The notes under the pieces are model-generated. The model was not told where the DNA came from, did no database searches, and was given only the letters and a program-made list of their open reading frames with translations. DNA of 64,000 nucleotides from assembly GCF_964340395.1 (NCBI RefSeq), contig NC_135554.1, forward strand, positions 17,385,592-17,449,591, written 5' to 3'. The position numbers and the translations under genes were made by a program. Within the stretch, counting starts at the first letter, position 1, and each line of letters begins with the position of its first letter. Shown piece after piece: positions 1 through 14,948 of this stretch. The DNA is from Glandiceps talaboti (taxonomy: Eukaryota > Hemichordata > Enteropneusta > Spengelidae).

Positions 1-158
1 ATGTGTCAGATACATTCGTAGTTTATGGTATAAGTTTAAGATATTTTGAAGAGGATCGTGAGCATCAGTTTGTCTATTCAATAATTCAGTGTCATCATAC
101 TGCAATTTGGCATCATATCCTTTGGCGTTATACTATGCATGTCAAGTTTGTCATCGTG

Positions 159-297
159 CTACTTCGGGAACAATAAAGACACTCCATCATCTAGATAGAC
201 ATTAAACCAATAATCAACGGCATCCTTGCCATCCTCCGAGATATCATCAACCCTTATATATAGCTTACAACCACTAGAAACCTTGCAATAAGTATAT
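159..297 (-). CDS. Possible terminal exon of an unidentified gene
   Basis: After a candidate acceptor (GTCAATGTTAG) a 139-nt frame reads CKLYIRVDDISEDGKDAVDY followed by WFNVYLDDG and ends with a stop. The composition looks protein-like and free of simple repeat. No upstream partner exon was identified and no family is recognised. Confidence 0.3.
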
Positions 298-618
298 CTA
301 ACATTGACAAATGCAAATGTATGGGCTATGTCAATGTCCACTTAGGACGTATTATATTAAGAAAGCGAACGACAATAATAAACATTTTCAGCTTTGACAA
401 ATTGGACATAGTTATATGAATGTCCACTTATGACGTTATTTAAAGAAATATACATCATTATCAAAAAATTCTTCACTATGACGTCAATACCTCCTAGGCG
501 ATTTTTTGGTCGCATATTAAAGGAGTATATTTAGTGTAATATGTATTTTTTTAAATGTCAACTATTTATATTTATTGATTACCGTTGTTAATAGCAGACA
601 TGTTCTTTCCATTCCAAT
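298..618. other. Unassigned; small duplication
   Basis: AATGTCCACTTAGGACGT (near 330) recurs as AATGTCCACTTATGACGT (near 420) with similar flanks. No gene seen. Confidence 0.5.
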
Positions 619-750
619 CCCTTACCCACAACTACATTCCACAAACCCTTACCTACAACTACATTCCACAACCCCTTACCTAAAGCTACATTCCACAAAC
701 CCTTACCCACAACTACATTCCACAAACCCTTACCTACAACTACATTCCAC
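619..750. repeat. 27-bp minisatellite, about 5 copies
   Basis: Unit close to CCCTTACCTACAACTACATT plus CCACAAA. One plus frame is open across the array and would give the nonapeptide repeat NPYLQLHST. Probably a tandem repeat and not a gene. Confidence 0.9.
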
Positions 751-2283
<1,533 letters not shown>

Positions 2284-3703
2284 TTCTCACAACCTTCGTC
2301 CTGTTTTCAGACAATCATGACGTCAGCGTCCAATTAATCCAATCCAAAGCCATTGTGACCATTACAATGAATGACACAGGTTGAAATCAGTGTTCCTGTC
2401 TAGTGTACTTAGCATTGCGACCATAGAGTAAGCTAACTTGAAATAAATGCATGAATGTTAAGAGGTAAACAATAACATGTTTCGCGAGATTCGGGCAATG
2501 AATACTTGATTCTAGGTGTACCATATGGAATAAGCTGTTTACAGGGTCACTGTTTTAGTGATTTTTCAATCATTCGAGTGACCTATTCCAGTCACGATAA
2601 CCCGTAAATCTCTGATCAGGTTCTAAGTATAGTCAGTGGACCTGCCTAGTAAAGACTGTATCGACTATCTGTCAAACCTAGTACGATTTGTTGTCGTCTT
2701 ATCTGATTGCGATCTATAGTATTGTGCCACCTTTTCCCTTTACACGAAGAACTAAAATGCAACACGGCATCGTGTTCGATTTCAAGGCCCTGTGATTTAT
2801 TTTTCAAGAAACGTAGAACAGACAATAGTGGACACTGAGTTAACAATCTGAACACGAAAAGTCCCTTGTAATCAGTACTATCTCGAAATCTGGAAAAAAA
2901 ACGTATTGACGGGTTTTTATGTTAGAAGCCTGGACAACAAAAGCGTGAACATGAAATGCTCTTCAACAGTATTTTAAGTGTTAACGCCACTAAATGCAAA
3001 TTCAATACTATAAAGTTGCATTTTTAAAGGGGTACAAGCTGAATTGTGTACGTAGGTTAGCGTAATTCTTTAAAGGTACTCGCAGTGTTCTATTTAGTGA
3101 AACATACTTAACCGTCGATCACTTGCAACTGACAGAACTCACATTTTGTATATAGATAAAATTTCTAAACGATCGGATGACGTAATTTATTGCACGCTGA
3201 AAAAAATGTCGAGAACATTCCTGCTATGTAATCAACTGTTCTAGCAATGCCAGAAGACAATTGTTGTGTTATTGAATGCATGCATAGACGTTAACACTTC
3301 ACTACAAGGTTTTATATATAAGAAGTCCTTTTTAACCTATAAGACACTTGTTACCATTATGCCAAATGATCACTGATTTCTGAAAACATAATTGATAACT
3401 TTATTATTTCACGATTCCCTAGTTTTTAACTTTTTATTTCTATCTCAATGAGATACCATTACTTATAAATCATTTGATGATCGTTACTAATGTATTAGTT
3501 TCCATTATGTATTCAAATAGAACTTTCACTTTAAGATGCATAAATTATTCAAAAGACTTTTAATGTATTACATACATATGTATTAGTTCTTGTTTCATTT
3601 ATACTCAAACTAATTAAGTTTCCATTATTCATTCAAAGGTACTTTCACTTTAAGATGCATATTCAAAAAGGCTTTTAATGTATAACATACAATTTTTAGT
3701 GTA
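2284..3703. other. Unassigned AT-rich DNA
   Basis: Two diverged copies of TTCCATTAT...ATTCAAA...ACTTTCACTTTAAGATGCAT lie near 3500-3540 and 3617-3661. Otherwise nothing seen. Confidence 0.5.
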
Positions 3704-4193
<490 letters not shown>

Positions 4194-4375
4194 TATATGT
4201 TGAGGGTAGAAGAAAATCAAGTCGGGTTTTTCGTCTCTACAAGCCTGTTTCGTGAGTAAATCACTCGTCAGGAGATGTTGATGTACATCAACATCTCCTG
4301 ACGAGTGATTTACTCACGAAACAGGCTTGTAGAGACGAAAAACCCGACTTGATTTTCTTCTACCCTCAACATATA
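4194..4375. repeat. Perfect 182-bp palindrome, no spacer
   Basis: The 91 bases from 4194 to 4284 are exactly reverse-complemented by 4285-4375, with the axis in ATGT|ACAT. The arm is the tail module of the TA-flanked repeat family (contains GTCGGGTTTTTCGTCTC). Both sides run into (TA)n. Confidence 0.95.
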
Positions 4376-4442
4376 TATATATACATATATATATTCATAT
4401 ATATATATATGTATACATATATATACATATATATGCACACAC

Positions 4443-4535
<93 letters not shown>
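4376..4535. repeat. (TA)n with CATA/GTAT interruptions
   Basis: Follows the palindrome. Confidence 0.97.
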
Positions 4536-4538
<3 letters not shown>

Positions 4539-5946
4539 TGTTCTATATCCATATCCAAAATACCAGTACGAGTAACCGTAATCCAGATAACAAAGTTCAC
4601 CTCCTGGCCAACGCATAAGTGTCAAAACTAGACCAGAGTAACGCTCTGCTGCATTGTATGCTTCATGGTTTTACAACCGATAACAAAATACATACATAAT
4701 ACTGCGGCACGGCTCATCACCGGGACAAGCAAGTGTGATCACATTTCTTCAAATTTATACAATGTTTAAGCTTTACATACCCCAGTGGATAAATGCACGG
4801 CTTTTTATAATCACCTTCAAGGCATTGTGCGGTCTTACTCTAGCGTACCTGTCAAGCGTTCTCAAATCATACGAAAATGAATATCAATTTAGACACAAAA
4901 CAAGCCGCTTCTGACTGTGAATTAAATCACAGAATCTCACCGAGAAGGTATCGACAACTTTGCCGGACCGACATCACTAAAAGAGTGTCCGTATCCGTAT
5001 ATAATTTGAGCAGGTTATGACATTCAACCAAAATGTTAGAGGCGACTTTGTAAACACACTTATTTCAGAGCCTAAAACTCAGCTTACTTTAAAATTCCTT
5101 GTTCCACGTAACGAGTTAGATCAGGTAGAAGAAGTATCGTCTAGATACAAGGCTTTAGTGTCGTCAAAATCAACACTATAATGTCGTCTAAATACAATGC
5201 TCGTGTCGTCAAAATCAACACTATGAACTTGCTATAAACATCACCAATCTTGGCGATATGCTAGCAAAACAAAGAAAATGATCTGACTCAGCGTTAGAAG
5301 TACAACAAACCAAACTGTCAGCAGTCTTTTTTTTGTCTGAATGTTTACTTGTAACAGATATTCGGTTGTTTAACTCTTGCCATCACAACAGGAAAAAATG
5401 TGGAACATTTCAAGGCGCTAATATATTCTCTCAGACTGTCAAGAGTACTTCCCATCATACGCTATGATGATAGAAAATCGAGTTACGCCAATTTAGATTT
5501 AAAACTGACTCCTTACTCGTATTCTGGGGCTTAAATGAAATTTGGAACAGCACAATTCGGTAGAAACGATGACTAAGATTGATACACACTACATTAATTA
5601 CTTATACTTACAGACTTGACTTCTGTAATACCTTTTAAACACTGATATTATCTTTTGTGTTATCTACTCTGTATGTCTGCATCAACTGGCGTAATCCGTA
5701 ACGTCTGTTCTTACACACAAAAGAGCATTGCATGTATGACAGTCAGTCGATGCGACCTATCAAATCACAATTCATTACCGCATTGTGAAAACTCAAGGTA
5801 TTTATAAGTTGGAGACTTAAATGACAAAACATTTGATGATATACACGAATATGTTTGAACAGAAGCTTTACTGGTTTCATGATCTTTGTTACCTAAAGTG
5901 TTAAAGATCATTTGAAATGAAACTATGATTAACAACCTAACACACT
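4536..5946. other. Unassigned apart from the 5136 tandem repeat
   Basis: No long frame, no recognisable RNA gene. Confidence 0.5.
5136..5228. repeat. Two-copy tandem repeat, about 46 bp
   Basis: Two adjacent copies of TCGTCTA(G/A)ATACAA...GTGTCGTCAAAATCAACACT with a small length difference. Confidence 0.8.
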
Positions 5947-6342
5947 AATGAATGAATGAATGAATGAATGAATGAATGAATGAATGAATGAATGAATGAA
6001 TGAATGAATGAATGAATGAATGAATGAGCAAAGGGCAACTATCAGATAATTTGATTGCAGAACACTGTAGTCGAACATTAGAACCTGGCAAAAAATACCT
6101 ACCTGCCTGCCTACCTGCCTACCTGCCTACCTACCTACCTACCTACCTACCTACCTACCTACCCACCCACCCACCCACCCACCCACATACATACATACAT
6201 ACATACATACATACATACATACATACATACATACATACATACATGCATGCATGCATGCATGCATGCATGCATACATACATACATACATACATACATACAT
6301 ACATACATACATACATACATACATACATACATACATACATAC
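5947..6342. repeat. (AATG)n, then (ACCT)n/(ACCC)n/(CATA)n/(CATG)n mosaic
   Basis: (AATG)n to about 6026. From about 6098 a tetramer array drifts from ACCT to ACCC to ACAT to ATGC and back to ACAT by single-base changes. Confidence 0.97.
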
Positions 6343-6929
6343 GAACGTAACAAGAGCAAGGCGAAGGAATGAAAAAGTGATATCTATTTCTAGAACGTAT
6401 GAAATATATGCACAAAGTTGATCTGTAAACATTGAACTTGGCTACACTGATTACTGTGAGTAGAATTTCCCTGGTGATTTTACAATGTCAAAACTACTTA
6501 AATTCCTTTTTTGGTGTGTAAAGTAGTAGTACCTAGCATTGACCTTCCTAGGTGTAATATTTGTTCTATAAATGGAACAATATTTCATTTTGTCGATGGC
6601 CAACAACGCTGCGTCTATACACTTTCACTTCATAACATACATGGGTAGGGTGCTTTTAAGACGAAATGGAAATAAATAACCCTAGTTATTAATGAAAATT
6701 CACGATGCTTTTAGACAATTTTCTGTTTTAAAGGTCACAATAATTCCTGGGAGTCGACATATTCTCTGATGATTATTGAATACTCCTGACTCCATATTTC
6801 TATAAAAGGTTCTTCTATATTTAGCAAATATTTATTACATCTACTATTTCTTTGTTTCAGAATTTCAGCTCTTAAGGTTAATAACTACAGTCCGATTTAA
6901 CTATGCTAATTTATCGATCATATTTGTAT

Positions 6930-6935
6930 ATATAC

Positions 6936-7026
<91 letters not shown>

Positions 7027-7030
7027 ATAT
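6930..7030. repeat. (TA)n microsatellite
   Basis: TA dinucleotides preceded by a few CATA units. Confidence 0.97.
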
Positions 7031-7210
7031 ATAATTAACAAATGGAAAAACAAATGTAAAATTAGATGGCCTCAACAAAACTCAACTCAAATGGTTTCAA
7101 AAATTCTGACTAGCTTTCGCATATGTGTGTGAGCTTGTACTTGGGGTTAATATATACATAAATGTAGTATTCATATTTATTCACTTTCATGATATTGTTT
7201 TATTTCATAG

Positions 7211-7403
7211 CTCGCTATGGTTACAAACACTTCCTGAAGTCCTCACAGTGGCTCACTACTTCAGCATATGTAATACGGATTTGTTGAAGTACCTGAAAAT
7301 GAAAGCTGAAAGCAACAGACACATACCTATTGACATGTACTATTCCTTTCTGCGTAGAAATAGATTACTTTTGCAATCGTATTTGTGTCAGGAAAAAAGG
7401 CAT
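7211..7403 (+). CDS. Candidate internal exon, unidentified protein
   Basis: A 193-nt open stretch between a good acceptor (pyrimidine-rich, TTTTATTTCATAG) and a consensus donor (CAT|GTGAGT). After one base finishing a split codon it reads 64 codons, including LWLQTLPEVLTVAHYF and IPIDMYYSFLRRN, with normal-looking composition. The frame remains open into the flanks. I recognise no family and found no partner exon, so chance cannot be excluded. Confidence 0.4.
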
Positions 7404-10029
7404 GTGAGTGTGTCGGTCAGTTTTAATTGTACGATATTGATCACAAGAGTTCACACATAATACAAAGTTAATATCAGTTGCTAAGTGTTGAGATAACAAG
7501 CTATTGTTTGAACATAAATATGTAGAAATCTACAATTAATGAAAAGTGTCAAATTAAAACCAAACGTGGAAGGTGATTACGAGACCCAAATTTTCATAAT
7601 GATATTTTTGAATTCTAAATTCTGAAATCCAAACAAGGGTGCATTATCCTGTTATCAACACATGCGGATCTCTCTTTTGCGGGTGATCGGGTGACGACGT
7701 TACTCGGTCCCTATTGCTCATATTACACCTGATTTACAGTGGTTTTGACAGTCATATGTAAAGTAGTAACAATTCAATTATATGTACTTTGCTCTGGTTC
7801 ATGTAGCTCATATATCAATCTGTACATTGTCGCCGTACATGTTCCAATCAGTGAGTGACACGTCAATTGGAGCTGTGAGCAGGATAAAGAAATTCCTCGC
7901 GCTAGAATTGTTTTGCATGGAAATATTGCCCTTTCATTAACGTTTGACAAGGTTCATATTTATTTAAGATTGACGACGGAGAAGTGATCTTAAGATGTGA
8001 ATTAGTGTCAGTTTTTGGGGTTAATTTCGCTGATATCATTTACTAAAACATATCGATTTTTGTCTATAATTGGCGTCGAAGGTCGCGTTCATTTCAGATC
8101 GGAAGCTGAGAAATAATCCTCATATTTGAATGTGTCAATATTTGTGTAAACGATGTGGATGAACTGTATTCCCGCCAAAAAATATTTTGTCTTCTTTAAT
8201 CTGTGTCAATGATCATGTGTATTCTAGACCGGAACAAAAAATATGCAAATTAATTTCATTTTAGTAACGACAGTTACAATCAGAATATTTGCTATGGAAC
8301 GACAATGTGCTTCATGTTACGATGAAGACGTTAGCGTTATTACTTCAGTCCTAGATCCTGTCCACATTGTTGGACTACTTCCGATAAGCACTTCCCCAAA
8401 AAGAGTATCGAATTTAAATGTTATAACATCCATTGAGATTAGGAATGTTACTAATTTCACATCAATATATGCCACCATCTGATTGATGTTAAGTTTATAG
8501 ATGTTTGTAAACGTTCTCATAGATTCCTTCCGGTTTATTACGATGCTCCTTGTAAATTCATATTGTTGCAACTTGTCGTTCGTGTTAGCGTTTGTTTGTC
8601 CTGTTCTGGTTTGCAAACCACCTTGTCAATTCTGGCAATCGTTTGTGATACCTAAACCAAAAGGGATATATCATTTTTGGCTTAGTATATTAACTTACAC
8701 TTTGGGGTAGCGTGTCATAGATTTGATCACCATGGACTCGTGTAAACCTCTTGTTCCCTGACAAGGACAAAGACCCAAGAGTCATTTCTGAAAACACAGC
8801 AATGCGTAATGAAACCTGGCAGGTCGAGGAAGACTTGTGATGCAAGTTTGAACTTTTGAAAACGTGTATTCGGAATTTGGATTTCAGCCCAAATTCTGAA
8901 ATGTCAAAACTATAGTTTATTCAAAATTAAGTTAATTACTAAGACGTTTGTGCTGCTTATTGTCACTCAATGATGTCCATGCAGCAGTTGTTTTATGTTG
9001 CAAATATGGATCAACAATATACCGACCGATGTCCGTAGACAAAAGCGTGGAATATTGCAGTTTAAACATAATGTATTTTTAAATGGAAGACTCGACATTC
9101 AGAGAAACTAAATTGTTTGCCAATCACTCTAAGAAAAGTAAGGAGTCACAGCTGTAGTTTATACACTACGTTCATGTCTCAAAGTCCATCTCCCAGCACC
9201 ATACATAGAAACTCTCGATGTCGTCTAATACATCAAATGTTACTTCTCCTTTTCTGTCAAAACATTCGTTTGTGTTATACACGCTCGTTCCAACTTGTCA
9301 ATCTTTAGCAAATCATGATTTGCTCACGCACATTATGAAACTCACCCTTCTTTCCTCCTTGAAATCATCGTTGATATTCTTCACTTTGATTAGGCAAGGC
9401 GCAAGATAGTGTCAGTGTTATTGTAAGTGTTAGTGTTTTGTAATACAATGTATTTCCAAATGTTCATATCATTTGAAGTCATGTGTTGCTAATGCACACT
9501 ATAGATCAATGCGCTTGAAGTCGCAATCATAAGAATTTTTAATCTCAAGGTAGTCTAAATATTTCATTCACACAGTACAGATTACATTTAATGTAACCGG
9601 GCTACCTGAAAGCAATCATGGCCACCCCTATTTTCAAGGTCGTATAATTAGAAATATACAGATTCACTTTCAGCACGGTTCACCTATTTTTATTTTATAA
9701 AACATGCTCCTCTGTGTGTTATACGATACTGCAATGTGTTTCTTTGCTACTGAAACTACTTTGTTCCACCAACATATTATACATTAATCCTTTCTGCTTG
9801 ACATGCTTTATTATACGGGACAGATTTTATAGGAATGGTTTTACTGAAACTACAATCTCCTATTTATGTAAAATAAATGCTTCATGCCGTGTAATATACG
9901 AGATTTAGCATTTCTATACATGATAGTGGGTAATTGAAATTTGATTTTTAAGCTTTCCATTTTTTAAATATTTTATCATTAACAATTAGTCTTTTTTCCC
10001 TATCAAATCTCCCTTTGCCTCAATTGTCC

Positions 10030-10033
<4 letters not shown>
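7404..10033. other. Unassigned
   Basis: Only short frames with stop codons; 8243-8482 (+) is open for 79 codons without a recognisable domain. Confidence 0.5.
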
Positions 10034-10081
<48 letters not shown>

Positions 10082-10310
10082 ATGTATGTATGTATGTATG
10101 TATGTATGTATGTATGTATGTATGTATGCATGCATGCATGCATGTATGCATGTATGGATGCATGTATGCATGTATGTATGTATGTATGTATGCATGTATG
10201 TATGTATGCATGTCTGTATGTATGTATGTATGTATGTATGTATGTATGTATGTATGTATGTATGTATGTATGTATGTATGTATGCATGTATGTATGTATG
10301 TATGTATGTA
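10034..10310. repeat. (GT)n then (GTAT)n with GCAT variants
   Basis: GT array passing into GTAT tetramers. GCAT, GGAT and CTGT variants are scattered through the second half. Confidence 0.98.
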
Positions 10311-10941
10311 CATACAAGGTGTGCCCACAAATAATATTAATCATATCAGTGTCCGTGGAATTGACCTGAAAGTATCTAGTTATGATTGAAATCCCATATT
10401 GGACAATTACTACACAATCTAAACCCAAATAGATATTCAAAGTGAGACTTTCCTAGCCTTTTAATATTTCATGTTTTACTACAACCCTCGTCACAGGGTC
10501 GGAGTTTAGGTGAATTTGAAATAAAGATCAGTCGGTCAGGTTTATATCACTCAACCGTTCAGTTTTGATTGTGTGGGTCAATGGTGTCTTAAGTAATATA
10601 TACACTTGTGTATTAACTATATATGAGATTCTACAGTGATCCGCTACGGATGACTAAAAGGCCTTGACGAGACTTTTCTTACATGTGCATTGCTTTCCAT
10701 AGTTTGGGTTTTATATCTTGTAAATTTGTTTTTTTCTACATTAGGGAATTGTAGTTCATACAATCTTGTAAAATACGTCTGAAACCTTGTTCTTTGATGT
10801 AATCTTGATGTACTTTCTAGGAGTACTAATCATATCATTCTAGTCCCTGGCCAATCTTGCCAACTGTCACTTACTATTTCGTTCAAGTCACTGTTGCTAC
10901 ATTTAGTCATTAGGCTTTTGTTACAAACACATAGAAAAGCG

Positions 10942-10960
10942 GGGGATGGGGGGGGGGGGT
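10942..10960. repeat. G-rich run
   Basis: GGGGGATGGGG followed by a G homopolymer. Confidence 0.9.
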
Positions 10961-11149
10961 TCCAGAGACAACCTGAGTAAGAGACGAGGAAGAAAGGGAA
11001 GAGAAAGGGAGAGTTAGGGCAGGAAGCTAGATGTGGAAAGAGAGAGACATGGATGTTACGCGTCAGACAGAGTAGGAGAGTAATAGAAATAGGGAAGAGA
11101 AGGTTAAGGGAGACAGTGGGTGAAAATAACTTGTTACAGAGGAAGAAGG

Positions 11150-11432
<283 letters not shown>

Positions 11433-12564
11433 GATATAGAGAAGCATTGAAGAGCAAATAGACATTTTACTTAGCGATGTTAAACAATATGAAACAATCA
11501 ATATCAAACACACGCACCAAAAATCTATTAAAATAATAAGTTTGTCTTCGGTATAACCATTACTAATGTAAACCTTCTACCTTTCTCTAAAACAAAAGCG
11601 TGTGCGTGAAAGACGTTGAACTGTGTACGTGACTCATCAAGCAGAGAGTCTATTCTAGAGCTACGGAACAGAAATCTTAAAATTTACGAGACCTCGATGC
11701 CAAACACTAGGATCGTATATCTGTATTTATTGATCTTTAAACAGGTGCAAGACAAGTACCCTCAAACACCAAGCCGTATTTTCTTGAAATATTGCTAATC
11801 GCCCTTCGATGGCAATTTGGTCGATTTTCTAGAGAGCCATTGTAGAAAATTGAAGGCTTTACAAGACACATTAAAACCCCCATCCGTCATCGTTAACCCT
11901 ACCCCATCATTGCTTGTTTTACTGTTAAAACGTTTTTCAAGCAGATGCAAGAGGCTGTCATTAGTGTTCTTAGGATTAGAAAAACAAGCGCCTCGATGAA
12001 AGTCTCTCACTGATAATGAATTTATGGCCACCTCTTTCATTTTTGCTCCATCTCCTACAAACACTCTTTTCTCGTTATTTTTGAGATTACTTCATTATGA
12101 TGTTGTGCTATGGGTTACCGTCAAAATAGTGTCAGTCAGATGACTTCATTTCAGTTCTTCTCAGTGTCCTACGTTTCTGATGAACTTGATGGCTGTTCAT
12201 GATACTAACTTACATCAGGGAAATTTGTCATAGATTCGATCATCAAGAACTCATCAACTTCGAGTTCAAGTTCAAGGACGACGACAAAGCCTAACAGTCA
12301 TAAATTTATGAAAACCTTATATTAACAACACGAAGGCAATGATTAGGCACTCTCAATTATGACAAGTTATTTTCACCCATTATCTCCCTTAACCTTCTGT
12401 TCCCTAATTCCATTTCTCTCCTGCGCTGTCTGACTCGTAGTATGTGTCTCTCTCTAACCACATCCTGCTTCCTACCCTAACTCTCCTTCTCTCTTCCCTT
12501 TTCTTCACTATGGCACAGTCTTGAGTATGTATTATCTTATTTATATAGTTTATATATTATACTC

Positions 12565-12641
<77 letters not shown>

Positions 12642-13312
12642 CAAGAAAGTTCCTCTTAAAAGTGAATCGAGTATTCCATTCTTTGTGTATATTTTTCCCT
12701 GTTCAGGAATTTTTCTATTTTTTTCTCAATTTCAGGTTCGTTTGCTAGTATATATTGACATCTTTATGATGTTTTCGCACTGCACACAAACGTTAAACAA
12801 ATCAAATACATGATAAAGAAGAGCAAACAAGTATAAAACGCGTCCAAACACAGACATGTGGATCGTGGAGACTCCAGGGCTTTCTAACCACATGGGACTT
12901 ACATTATCCGGGATTATCAAAGGTAAAGGTAATTCAGGAGAACGAGTCAAAATCCCAAAATAGTTCGTTTCTTCCTCGATACAGCGAAATCGATAGACAA
13001 TACATTTTATAATGGATCAACTGAGGGCTAAGGAGAGAATTGCAAAACGAAAACGGAATACAAAGAAATGAATGCAATTTTTAAAAAAAAATCATATTAA
13101 TGCGATGAGTCTAACAAGAAACTACTTCAATTGAATTCAATGATTCCATGATGTAAGTGCTATCGCCACGTAACCTTTCTTCTCTACTACACCAGCCTCT
13201 TGGCCGGGAATTTTAGTTACTGTAATATGTGCTCAGTGCTTTTTAAATAACGATAAGAATTAAATATGAAAACAAAACGGACAGCATTCAACATTACAAA
13301 ATGTTTAGCTAC
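11433..13312. other. Mostly unassigned
   Basis: 11795-12064 (-) is open for 89 codons, and around 12870 a short plus frame reads WIVETPGLSNHMG before a possible donor. Neither can be supported as a gene. Confidence 0.4.
12563..12641. repeat. (GAT)n microsatellite
   Basis: About 26 uninterrupted trinucleotides. The poly-Met reading is not a gene. Confidence 0.98.
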
Positions 13313-13314
13313 CT

Positions 13315-13365
<51 letters not shown>

Positions 13366-13440
13366 TAGTAGTAGTAGTAGTAGTAACATTTATTTAAAGG
13401 CAGGGTAGTTAGGAAACAACAAAAGCTGATTTCCACCTGG
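13313..13440. mobile_element. (GTA)n plus retroposon-like 3' tail
   Basis: A (GTA)n array with one slip is followed by ACATTTATTTAAAGGCAGGG and CACCTGGGCCCTG. A trinucleotide array joined to TTTATTTA and a GGGCC block resembles non-LTR/SINE tails, and a similar layout is at 39437. Confidence 0.4.
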
Positions 13441-13743
13441 GCCCTGTTACCACTTAAACTTTACGCTGGTATAGATTATGCATGCATTAATTAATGTCAA
13501 CTTAATGTGGCACAAACTGATTTATTAAGCTTTTTACTCACCTTACATTCCAGAATAATGTTAATGTCGATACATGACTAGTATGGTTAGAACACTTGAT
13601 TGCATAGAAGGAATTTACCGAACAGTTTTTATATGATAAATTACGTGATCACATCTTTTATGGCTTATATCTTAATACCCGGGTTGGGTTCAGTCGATTG
13701 TGAGTGGTGGTTAAGTAAGCCTCGGTAAGTGCAATACTGTGGG

Positions 13744-13906
<163 letters not shown>

Positions 13907-13976
13907 GGAAGTCAGTGGTAAGATTTGTCCGTAGTACAGTGCTCGATACGTCTGCACGCAGAGCGGAGTATATATA
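13907..13976. repeat. TA-flanked repeat family, head module H1 copy 2
   Basis: Nearly identical to 4131-4193, with for example GATACG for GATTCG. It follows about 155 bp of (TA)n. Confidence 0.9.
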
Positions 13977-14061
13977 TGTACATCAACATCTCCTGACGAG
14001 TGATTTACTCACGAAACAGGCTTGTAGAGACGAAAAACCCGACTTGATTTTCTTCTACCCT

Positions 14062-14064
<3 letters not shown>
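13977..14064. repeat. TA-flanked repeat family, tail module in inverted orientation
   Basis: Matches the right arm of the 4194-4375 palindrome (CATCAACATCTCCTGACGAG to TTCTTCTACCCTCAA). The direct-orientation arm is absent here, so H1 is joined straight to the inverted tail. Confidence 0.9.

Positions 14065-14114
<50 letters not shown>
14065..14114. repeat. (TA)n microsatellite
   Basis: Follows the inverted tail module. The next 100 bp hold two copies of a unit of about 57 bp (GCA(G/C)AACAAACTGCATCCAAAT type). Confidence 0.9.
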
Positions 14115-14116
<2 letters not shown>

Positions 14117-14747
14117 GCACAAACTGCATCCAAATGCGTATAAACCTAGCCTGTGCCCTTTATATATGCAGAACAAACTGCATCCAAATACATATAAACC
14201 TAGCCTATGCCCTTTAACAAAGCAAAGCAGTGAAAAGGAGTGGAGAAGTGGATCACACACATAGACATTTCATCACTAAACATTCAAGTTTATATAGTAT
14301 TGAATTATATTTAAAAGGAAATGACATACAGTTGAGTAGAATAGCATAAATGCTATGTAATCATAGTACTATGTTGAAGACAGCTTCGATTGATTGTCAG
14401 CTGAAAGTCAACAAAAACAAGCCAGTAACATTTACCTGTTCACCTTTACAAGTTAATAGCATATCTAAAACTGTTTTTTTTTTAATTAAAAGGCGAGATG
14501 TCGGATGCACAGAGATTTGTAGTAAACGAGTATAGAAACACTGCAATATGCGAATATATAACCAAAAGTACAACTTTACTCGCAAATAAGATCGATTATT
14601 CCAGCATGAGTTAAAGCAAAAAATATGGAAAATATACTCTGGTCGTTTTACGTTACGACAACTCACGCCTGTCACGACATAGCGTGTCGACGTCGCTAGT
14701 TTTGCTGTGTTCGAAATATGCATATGAGTCAAAACATTCAAAATTGT

Positions 14748-14948
14748 GATTACTTTCCCCGGTTTTCCTTTGACATTACTGGTATAATTATACTGCTGGT
14801 ATAATTATGTCACGCTCCAATATTTTTCTTTATTCAGCCGGAAAATACTCGTGACCCAAGGGTTGTCACTACAAGTCGATAGGCGAGTAGTGATAAAGGC
14901 CCCTTAGGTCACTCGTATATTCCTTGCCAGAATGAAGAAAAATATTGG
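14748..14948. mobile_element. MITE-like repeat copy 1 with inverted CCAATATTTTTCTT ends
   Basis: Positions 14817-14948 form an inverted repeat: CCAATATTTTTCTTTATTC at one end and its imperfect complement at the other, with internal CTCGTGACC and GGTCACTCG. The left flank (ATTACTTTCCCCGG onward) is also shared with the second copy, in inverse orientation. Confidence 0.75.

Noticed and set aside
12855-12925. Plus-strand frame WIVETPGLSNHMG resembling a GTPase DTPG motif
   Set aside because: The match is only four residues and there is no P-loop or NKXD motif nearby.
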